A stretch of DNA of 64,000 bases from Macrostomum hystrix (lineage: Eukaryota; Platyhelminthes; Macrostomidae). Where the stretch lies: contig CATNEN010000012.1 in assembly GCA_950097015.1 (NCBI GenBank), positions 2,783,501-2,847,500 of the forward strand, written 5' to 3'. The notes under the pieces are model-generated. The model did not search any database and was not told the DNA's origin. It saw only the letters and a program-made list of their open reading frames with translations. The number at the start of each line of letters is the position of its first letter. Within the stretch, counting starts at the first letter, position 1. A program made the position numbers and the translations under genes. Of this stretch, positions 32,253 to 41,700 are shown one piece after another.

Positions 32253-34459
32253 CTGCAAGAGGGTCGAGTTTATGAGGCCGCTGTACTGTCTCTACCTGCA
32301 TTGCGTTACGACAGCTAAATCATTTACCACTTCTATCTCTATCCCTTCTATCTCTATCCCTTCTTCCTCTACCCCTTCCTTCTCTATCCCATCCTTCTCT
32401 ATCCCTTCTTCCTCTACCCCTTCCTTCTCTATCCCTTCCTTTGGCCACTTAACTTTACACTGCAGCTATCAGTTAATTAACAGAAAGTGCAAAAGTGGAG
32501 AAGCCATGACCTGTCAATCACCTGATAAGCTAATTTGCCAGGCCTCTTTCTAAAATCCGCTTTTCAAAGCAGGATTACTGTAGATTAAATCGTAGTAAAT
32601 TAAGCTAACACGCAAGGGAAATTCTATCCAAAAACTGTATTTAATGGATCCCAAGGAGAATTAGATATTTCCGTCACGGTTTCTGCGCCCTTAACTAGAA
32701 GCCACGACAATATCTTTTAATATCCCTTTTAGTCCATTATAGATGCTCACATCGTAATTCTTTCTTCCACTCCATATCCGATTCTAGATCCCAATCCAAA
32801 TCCGACTCTAGATCCCAATCCATTTCCGACTCTAGATCCCAACCCACAGATCCCAGCCTTTCACTGACCTTTTCGCCCTGCTCTCTGCTAATGACTCCCT
32901 CACTGGCATTCTAGATCCCAATCCATATCCGATTCTAGATCCCAATCCATATCCGATTCTAGATCCCAATCCATATCCGATTCTAGATCCCAATCCATAT
33001 CCGATTCTAGATCCCAATCCATATCCGATTCTAGATCCCAATCCATATCCGATTCTAGATCCCAATCCATATCCGATTCTAGATCCCAATCCATATCCGA
33101 TTCTAGATCCCAATCCATATCCGATTCTAGATCCCAATCCATATCCGATTCTAGATCCCAATCCATATCCGATTCTAGATCCCAATCCATATCCGATTCT
33201 AGATCCCAATCCATATCCAATTCTAGATCCCAGCCTTTCACTGACCTTTTCGCCCTGCTCTCTGCTAATGACTCTCTCACTGGCAAGGTCTGATTTATTG
33301 GCCAGCAGCATTTTCTCTACATCCACATTGGCATGCTGCGCAACATTGCCAATCCAGTTGCGGATGTTGTCGTAGGACTCAGCAAAGGTGACGTCATAGA
33401 CTAGAAAGACGCCCATGGCGCCGCGGTAATAAGAAGTGGTGATTGTGCGAAACCGCTCCTGTCCTGCTGTGTCCCTAAAGGAACAAATAATTTTACATTT
33501 CTGAGCTTAAAATTTACAACGGCTTAACTGGTTTGTCCATGTAAAAAACAGAACAGGTGACTCACCAGACTTGTAATTTAACACGCTTGCCATCCACAAC
33601 TATTGTGCGAATCTTGAAGTCAATGCCTAAAAATGAATAATTAACTATACACATAATTGAGTTTAGCTTAACCCAGAAAAATTCAAATAAACTTTGTTGC
33701 CTTTAGATCAACCCGTGATACTTAGAGCTTCCCTATTCCATACTTCAAAGAAGTAAACATTTTTAGAGCTAATTTATATGACCCATTGCTTATAGATTTC
33801 GTCTAGTCTAGTCTAGTTTAGGTAGTGCAATTATAATAAATGAAATATAGTGGGGGAATTCGAAATATTATAGTGTTAAACTGCTCTTAAAAAGAAAAGA
33901 ACTCTTAGTATGAAGATAAAAACATGCTTAAAAGCTACATAGCTGCATGGATTTACAAATGGTAGTCTGTTGTCATAGCAGTACAATGTTTATGATGAAT
34001 TTAAAGCCAAGTTATATAAAGTGAAAGACAGACATTAATTTAAAAGACAAATTCTAGTAGTATTCTTGGATATGTTGACTATAACTCTCTCATTAATACA
34101 AGCTTCAATCAGCACTTTCTTTGACATTTAAAACATGCAGGTCATTTCATAATCGTTTTTGCAATTCTTGCTTCCCTTTGATAAAGTAGCAAATAGTAAA
34201 TCCAACTACACTCGACATTTCTATAAAAACTTCCAGTTATAACTTGGCTATTTTATATACACACCATTTTAAGTATATAAAAAGCAAGCAAGGTTTACAT
34301 TTTAATGTATTTTTATCATTTAACTTTCTCACCTATTGTAGCAATGAATGACTGTAGGAAGTTATTCTCAGCAAATCGAAAAATTATACATGATTTGCCA
34401 ACACCACTATCTCCGATCATAAGAAGCTTAAAAAGATATTCGTACTCTTTTGTTGCCAT
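31983..34459 (-). CDS. Rab8-like small GTPase, gene span
   Basis: Small GTPase of the Rab8/10/13 group, membrane-anchored and controlling exocytic and ciliary/polarised traffic in the family. Four exons (34459-34333, 33626-33566, 33474-33246, 32252-31983) splice in phase to 228 codons; Rab8 is about 207 aa. The P-loop GDSGVGKS is at residues 16-23 and switch [11 protein letters not shown] at 41-50 with the Mg-binding Thr41. WDTAGQERF is at 63-71 with catalytic Gln68. The RabF-like YYRGAMG is at 78-84, the guanine motif NKSD at 122-125 and CSAK at 151-154. DNIRNWI and DVEKML resemble Rab8. The C-terminus has an Ala/Gly/Ser-rich insert and ends in a single-cysteine box CSLL, like Rab8's CVLL, so geranylgeranylation is expected. 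All GTPase residues are intact. Rab8 versus Rab10 or Rab13 needs a phylogeny; the CAAX-like end favours Rab8. Confidence 0.92.
32325..32440 (+). repeat. Short pyrimidine-rich tandem repeat
   Basis: Irregular TCTCTATCCCTTC and CCTCTACCCCTTC words in intron 3 of the Rab gene. It shares CTACCCCTTC with the 35-bp arrays at 49.4 and 53.8 kb. Confidence 0.8.
32770..33230 (-). repeat. Minisatellite, 24-bp unit, intron 3 of the Rab gene
   Basis: About 15 near-identical units (33 to 38 codes read on either strand as 8-aa repeats) with the core CTAGATCCCAATCCATATCC, plus three diverged units before an embedded copy of the exon 3 end. The array abuts the real exon 3 donor within about 15 bp. Confidence 0.93.
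32849..32908 (-). pseudogene. Duplicated fragment of Rab exon 3 with its splice donor
   Basis: Sixty bases identical at 59 positions to 33226-33285. They cover the last 40 bp of exon 3 (encoding roughly [12 protein letters not shown]) and the first 20 bp of intron 3, including the GTCAGT donor. The fragment is flanked on both sides by 24-bp array units, so it was duplicated together with the repeat. Its distance from the original is not a multiple of three. Confidence 0.9.
33246..33474 (-). CDS. Rab8-like exon 3 (switch II, guanine motif)
   Basis: After the acceptor CCTTTAG it encodes [20 protein letters not shown], then the region through [18 protein letters not shown]. It ends in phase 0 at the donor GTCAGT (33245). 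If the donor is not used the frame continues into the 24-bp array as an octapeptide repeat. Confidence 0.92.
33566..33626 (-). CDS. Rab8-like exon 2
   Basis: A 61-bp exon after the acceptor ATTTTTAG, encoding [19 protein letters not shown]. It ends within the Trp63 codon at the donor GTGAGT. Confidence 0.92.
33640..34330. other. Intron 1 of the Rab gene, unique
   Basis: AT-rich unique intron; no array or element seen. Confidence 0.5.
34333..34459 (-). CDS. Rab8-like exon 1 (P-loop, switch I)
   Basis: Starts [19 protein letters not shown]; the ATG (rev. comp. of 34457-34459) sits just downstream of CTGTAG, so a 5' UTR intron is possible. Ends one base into the Gly43 codon at the donor GTGAGA. 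Confidence 0.92.
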
Positions 34460-36004
34460 TTCTACAGACACGACAATGATTAAGCGGAAATATTATTTTA
34501 ATTATCTACTGGACAGTACCAGGCTTTAAAAACTTGCCTACTTGCTTCTGATATTTTTCTTCCACTGCTAAAACAAGTGGCTATATTTTCGCTTCGTGAC
34601 AATATACAAATCTATGCAGTCATCACACTCACACAGTTTACTAATAGTGTAAATAATTCAAAGGTTGGATAGGTTTCTCTTTTTAAAACAAGTCACGTCG
34701 AAGTCACTGACGGCAACGTGTTGTGATGTGCAGCTTTAAGGACGCTTATTAAAGTAGTATAGGCTCCAAAAATACAACTCAATAGAAAAATTTCCGAAAA
34801 ATCAGAAAAAAACTACTAGGTATACAGTTTGATTCAATTTTAACATCAAAAAGCAATGACAAGGTACAAGGCGTTAAGAGTGACGCGAACAGACATTTCA
34901 CAGTAAAAAAAATATTGTGATATCGAAAGTAGGCACCATAAACATTGTTACAGCTGTAAAATTTCAATTTTTAAATACAGAAACAAACTAAAAAACAAGA
35001 ACAAAGTTTTACAAAAAAGGTTTTACGAAAGCTCTTTTCTCTCTACTGCAGCATTTGTTTTACATTGACATTAATTCGAAATATAATATTGGATTTCTTT
35101 TCTGAGAAAAAAATTATTTCCGTTTCAGTTACAGACTATAAATCTACTTTTATTTATCGTAATACAGGCCTGCTTTTTTCTGTTACTTAGGCCTAATGTT
35201 AGTTTAGCCTTTCTGTTATTTCTGGAAACATTGCCGTATCAATTCGACAGTACAAGTTATCCGTGTTACTTTATCTAGCTTGGCGGAAACATGGCTATGG
35301 CTGACAGCAGGTAAAATCAATTCATTTTATCAAAATAACTTGCTTCTTCTAAGTTCTATGCTAATTTATGTTATTAGTATGTTATTAATCATGTTAAATA
35401 ATACATCTATACATTATAATAAAGTATTTATGGAAATACATCATTTATTTATCTTAATTTACTAACAATTTTTATGCAATATCTTTCATAGAACTTTTTG
35501 CGGCATGTGTCGTTTCGTTCGTTAAATTATTTAAGTTAAATTATAAGTAGTCCCAACGTCAACTCAGCTATCAGGTTGGGCCGCATTTTCTGCTATATGT
35601 CCTGCATTGTAATGGCCTGCAATTCCTACTGGACAGCCAGGGTGTTGCTGTGCTGGCTGGGTGGCTGCAGGGTGTCTCACTGTCTGTTCGCTACTCCCTA
35701 GCTTTTGGTGCGATGCTAGCCAAGACTTGGCGGTTCATTGGATCTTTACCAACAGAAAGCTGCGCCGACTGGTGGGTGGGGAAAACCGTTGAAAGCTGAG
35801 GGTTAGGTAGGGGAAGGACCATTGTTGAGGTTTAAAATCATTGTTTAAAATGATATGATTGTTTAAAATCATATTTCGAGCCCACAAATTTAAATCTGTC
35901 TTTAAAATAATTTAACGAATGAAACCACACATACGCCCATTTTGCATATAATACACGCAAAATTTCTGGCATAGATTTAGGTTGCAAAATTGCAAAAAGT
36001 GGTA
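34460..36004. other. Intergenic between divergent Rab and TBC genes
   Basis: AT-rich. It should contain the Rab promoter and 5' UTR (transcribed leftwards). No clear core element was identified, and there is no supported gene. Confidence 0.4.
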
Positions 36005-36013
36005 TAAAAATAA

Positions 36014-36787
36014 GGAAGTGCTTATTCCCACGGTCCCGTGCCAATATTTTCAATTTTATCCACACGGATCCGTGCCGATAATTTCTGCTTATCCACATGG
36101 CAGCTTGTATGAATATAGGTCTACAACTCATATATGCCGTGCCGTTAATTTCAATTTTATCCACACAGATCTGTGCCGATAATTCTCTGCCTGTCCACAC
36201 GGCAGCTTGTTTTGCCGATAACTTTAAGAACTTAAAGCACATATTTTACAGGAACTATGTAGCAATTTTCATGTACTATATACAACTGGTCATACATGTT
36301 TCCAGAACCTGCAGTTACCTGTAGTAGGGCGTCTTTTAATTACGAGCAATGCACACGTTAAATTTCGAATAATCGTTAATTTCAAATAATCGTTAATTTC
36401 GAATAATATGTAACGTTGCTAACAATTGCATGAAGAATCGCGCTGACATTTGTATTGCACACGCGCTTGAAATATGATATGATGCACATGCGCAAATGAT
36501 AACTACTGACTTGTTACCGTACGAAAATAAGGTTTCAGAAACTCTACGAAAGCATGTTAACTAGTTCCGCGCTTTCCTCTGCGAATCTTTACAATTGTGT
36601 GTCCTTCGGACTTAGGCGTTAAATTCTTGAGAGTTAAAACAGTCTCCCAATGCTTTTGCTGGACAATTTTCTTAGTTGTAGACCTATTCAGACAAGCTGC
36701 CGTGGGGATAAGCAGAAAATTATCGGCACGGATCCGTGTGGATAAAATTGAAATTATCGGCACGGGACCGTGGGAATAAGCTCTGCC
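36014..36787. mobile_element. Mutator-like MITE with ~90-bp terminal inverted repeats
   Basis: The left end (36014-36106) and right end (36695-36787) are inverted copies of one sequence. Shared words include GCTTATTCCCACGGTCCCGT and TTTATCCACACGGATCCGTG. Both ends begin GG and are flanked by an identical 9-bp TAAAAATAA (36005-36013 and 36788-36796). Nine-bp duplications with long TIRs are typical of Mutator-like elements. A third, direct partial TIR copy lies at about 36136-36215. No transposase frame, hence non-autonomous. The antisense frame at 35838-36242 is just TIR sequence. Confidence 0.8.
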
Positions 36788-36796
36788 TAAAAATAA

Positions 36797-38459
36797 TTTT
36801 TTGGTGCATTGACAAAATTAGTGCATTGGCAAAAATACACTACATTGGCTGAAATCAGCATATGTAGGCCTAGTGTATGTAGCTGATTTAGGTCTGTGAA
36901 TACATGAAATACACCAGCATACTGGTCAGTAAAATTTTAAATCTCAGGTATAACTCTAGCATTATTTTATAATTTCTAGATGTCATCTTTGGCATGTGTA
37001 AGTGTATGATGTATTATCAAAATTTCAGTAACAAAAAGTATTATATCACCTTTCAGTGAGGCCACCTTTCAGTAAAGCATGTAGGCTGTGCTTATTATTA
37101 CTTGCTCACTACTGGCTCACTGCAGTAAATTGTGTATCATAATATTTTCTAGACCAAATGTGCTTATAATTTTCACAAATTTTCACTAATCTTTTGTTTA
37201 AATCAAGTTTTAGAGTATTAATCATCTAATTGCAACATGTCTTAAAAAACAGATCGCCTTTATTTGAACATACAGCTATAAAATAAGTGCATTTTTAACT
37301 TTCACAGACAATTAAAGATAAACAAATTGGTTAAGGTTCAAGAAATCAACAATAATTATTGACCTAACCCAGAATCTCAGATCTATATTAAAATGTATTT
37401 TAGACATTTAGACATAAACAAGTGTTATTTATTTGTCATAGCTGATTAACATTGTTTCCTTGGATCCTATTAATTTTGTAAAGACAATTTTTTAATTGAG
37501 TTAAACAAATATTTCATAAATTCTGCCCTATATTCTTGATTTATATAAACACTGCAATGTATTAAAGCAGACAGACAGCAAAAGACCATGATAGGACCTT
37601 AATGGATCACAAAGGTACTGCAACAAAAACTTAAAAATATATTTTGTTATATTTATTCTAACAATGCCTACCTGAGTCAAATAAAATCTGTATTGAAACA
37701 TTTTTTCATATATTGCATAGTAGACTATTATAAAAATTCTAGATAAACATTTGAACATTTATTTTTAGCATCACTAAAGGTAGTAGCTTGGCCCCTGGGC
37801 TTACAGGGCACATATTACAATCAAGAACATTGTGTCCACATCAATTTTGACTAAATATTAATGAAGTCCTCTATACATTTAGAGTTTTACTGGATTGTGG
37901 TTGTTGTGGTAAATTTTAGTTTTATACATGAGTCCATAGGAATATATAATCATACTTTATATTTAAGTATAAACATTTATATATTCAGCATTAGGCTATG
38001 ACATAAAACATAAGAAACTGTTACTATAATTATGTAATATATTTAAACCAAAATTGATTTTGGAGTTGTAAAGACAAGATGTCATGGTGAATTTATAATC
38101 TAGAAATGTATGTAAATGGCATATAGTATCTATATTGTGCACAAGTGATATATGCAAACTACTTTACTAACCAAGTGTACTCTCATTCTCTCAAGAATTA
38201 AAACTAGTTTAATTACACTTGTAATGTTTTTAACCAAAACTGTTTAATTTCTGAAAAGTAAATTAGTAAACAAAAAGCTTAGCTTGATCTACTGGATGAG
38301 TAAATTATAGACAAATTCAGGCAAATCTAGATAGATAGAAAATAGAAACGGCCCATATTTTTTGTGGACAAATTTTTTGTTTCCACAAAATAATTAATTT
38401 GTTTAGTGTGTGTTCTACTTATAATTATATAATAAAATTCTAATCCTGACTGAAGGCAA
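36797..38459. other. AT-rich intergenic / TBC upstream region
   Basis: Very AT-rich with no recognised feature. Presumably includes the promoter or 5' UTR of the TBC1D10-like gene; no TATA assignment is justified. Confidence 0.4.
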
Positions 38460-38703
38460 ATGTCCGACAACTGTTCTGTGCTGTCAAATGACGACCTGAC
38501 ACTGGAAGAGTTTCAATGCTCCGGCCGGGTTGGTCGCCGATTCGCCCTAGCCGGAGCCGGCCCAACCGCTGGCATTGTTGTGGAATCCGGATCCGGCTCT
38601 GGACAGGGCGACTGCGGACCGCTACTATTTAAAGAGGTCACCAGCAAGATGGCCAGACTTGGCGGCGGAGTCGGCGCCAGCGGTAGCGGCGGCAGCGTTC
38701 AAG
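38460..38703 (+). CDS. TBC1D10-like probable first exon
   Basis: ATG at 38460 opens a frame with coding-like, GC-rich composition in AT-rich surroundings: MSDNCSVLSNDDLTLEEFQC, then Gly/Ser-rich sequence. The frame stops at 38726. The donor AAG|GTGGCG at 38704 leaves one base, which does not fit the phase-0 acceptor at 40428. Phase-0 donors such as GAG|GTCACC (about 38635) exist. The 3' boundary and membership in this gene are inferred. Confidence 0.5.
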
Positions 38704-41700
38704 GTGGCGTTGCTCGCCCTAATTAATAAATCAATTGATTGAAATGCAATGCACTTTAAGCAGCATTGAATTAACATGGAATCGGTTTTTGTTTTAATTC
38801 GCCTTGCGATCTGTAAGTGTTGCTCTTTTTTAACTATTAAAAGTCTTTTTATCAGTCTTCTATCTGTGTTGAGTATTTCTGTTGATTGATTTTTGCGTCT
38901 AAGAAAACGTTGGCCGATGTGATAGTCGCTTGTCCATTAAATATTGCATTGCTTTTTTCATTTTAAAACAGCTATTTTTATGACTAAACATGGCCTCATT
39001 TTGTAGATGTTGTCACAGTCTTCTAGTTTGCCTTGCTAGATTGGTGGAACCGTTTTCAATGAGATACTTTCATAGTGTCTATAACAGTTTATGGTGTCCA
39101 CTGGCACTGACCCTTCAGTAGGTCCATTGTACTACCACTCTAGTCATTGTGCTTATTTAGGACAAATGTTTTGTACACCAACAGTCCATAGACTAATGGA
39201 CATGTCTGGACATGCCAAACAATGCCATGTCTGGTACATTTCACTGTGACATCTCCTTGATGTAGCGATGGTGCCTGAAGGACAATGTACTTGCCCCCTA
39301 ATGCTTCAATTAGTCCAAGAATGAAGCAGCGAGGATGTGATACAGATTGTTCTCATTTATATATTTCCGATATGATTAGGTGTGCAAAATAGGATTGTAT
39401 CTCATGCAGCTAAAACGATGTGCACGCCCGGATTCAGACAGTCAATGTCCAGTCAGATACTTGCATTCCCTTGTCTTTGCCTTCAGTTGAGCTGCTTCTG
39501 TTATTTAAGGACTGAGTCCCTTTGATCAAATACACGTTGAAAATCGTTTTTTTAATTAAAACTTGTTGGCTTGACTTATGATTATATTTATCTATTAATA
39601 TCAGATAAACTATTATTGAATTATTATCTTAATAGTGTTGCTTCGTTTAACCCACGTGGACATATTTTTTACCCTTTTTATTCCATATTATCTCACCAAT
39701 TTGCTTTCAGTCTCTAATCTCATCTACCAGTTGCTTTCAGTCTCTAATCTCATCTCTATTATTTGCTTTCAGTCTCTAATCTCATCTCTCTACCATTTCT
39801 TGCTGCATCTAATCTCATCTCTCTACCATTTGCCTCAAGTCTCTAATCTCATCTCTCCACCATTTGCTTTCAGTCTCTAATCTCATCTCTCTACATTTGC
39901 TTTCAGTCTCTAATCTCATCTCTCCACCATTTGCTTTCAGTCTCTAACCTCATCTCTCTACCATTTCTTGCTGCATCTAATCTCATCTCTCTACCATTTG
40001 CCTCAAGTCTCTAATCTCATCTCTCCACCATTTGCTTTCAGTCTCTAATCTCATCTCTCCACCATTTGCTTTCAGTCTCTAATCTCATCTCTCCACCATT
40101 TGCTTTCAGTCTCTAATCTCATCTCTCCACCATTTGCTTTCAGTCTCTAACCTCATCTCTCTAACAGTTGCTTTCAGTCTCTAATCTCATCTCTCCACCA
40201 TTTACTTTCAGCCTCTAATCTCATTTGTCCCTACTCTCTCAGTCTCACAAACATCTCAAAACTGACACTAAATTGTTCCATTGTCCCTAAGTTAAATTTC
40301 AGTGAAAAGTCTGTTGGATGTATATTTACTAGATATAGATACTGGGAAACTTGGACTAACGGTTCTTCCCAAGTCATTTTTTACGCCCATGGCAACTAAA
40401 TCTTATCTCCCCGCCACATAATCTTCAGGGTGACTTCTCTCTGCCCCAGCACGTTGGCGCCTCCGCCGAGCCCGTGCCAGACCGCTACGGCTTCTACACC
40501 GACGCCTCCTCGATGCCGCCGCCCGACACTGGCGGCTCCGGCGGCGGCCGGCGTCGCCACGACGCGCTAAAAATAATTCGCCGCCGAGAGAAGAAATGGC
40601 TGCAGATGTTCAATAATTGGGATCGAATTGTGGCCAAAGATTTTCCTAAATTGCGCGAGCGCTGCAGAAAGGGCATCCCGGACTCGGTGCGGGCTAGGGC
40701 CTGGTACTACCTGTGCGGCGCCTGCTTCATGCAGCGTGACCAGCCCGACCTTTACCAGATATGCCAAAGCAAGCAGGCCAGCGAGAAGGTGAGCTAACTT
40801 TATTGATTCAGTAAATTCGGAAAATATTCACCTGCATTCTCTTTAAAATTAATTTTCTCTATCGGCATCTGCTCTCACATTCGTATCTATTTTTTACCTT
40901 TATTAGACTGTCTAACTTCTTATCACACCTGAATCACAATATCTAATCTCACCTGTGCCACAATATCTAATCTCACCTGTATCATAATATCTAATCTCAC
41001 CTGTATCATAATGTCTAATCTCACCTGTATCATAATATCTAATCTCACCTGTATCATAATGTCTCATCTCACCTGTATCACAATGTCTCATCTCACCTGT
41101 ATCACAATGTCTCATCTCACCTGTATCACAATATCTAATCTCACCTGTGCCACAATATCTAATCGCACCTGTATCACAATATCTCATCTCACCTGTATCA
41201 CAATATCTAATCTCACCTGTATCATAATATCTAATCGCACCTGTATCACAATATCTAATCGCACCTGTATCACAATATCTAATCTCACCTGTATCATAAT
41301 GTTTAATCTCACCTGTATCATAATGTTTAATCTCACCTGTATCACAATATCTAATCTCACCTGTATCACAATGTCTCATCTCACCTGTATCACAATATCT
41401 AATCTCACCTGTATCACAATGTCTCATCTCACCTGTATCACAATATCTAATCTCACCTGTATCACAATATCTAATCTCACCTGTAACATAATGTCTAATC
41501 TCACCTGTATCATAATATCTAATCTCACCTGTATCATGATATCTAATCTCACCTGTATCATAATGTTTAATCTCACCTGTATCATAATGTCTAATCTCAC
41601 CCTGTATCACAATATCTAATCTCACCTGTATCATAATGTTTAATCTCACCTGTATCACAATATCTAATCTCACCTGTATCACAATGTCTCATCTCACCTG

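Noticed and set aside
35838-36242. 134-codon antisense frame in the MITE
   Set aside because: Overlaps the inverted terminal repeats; no transposase motif.
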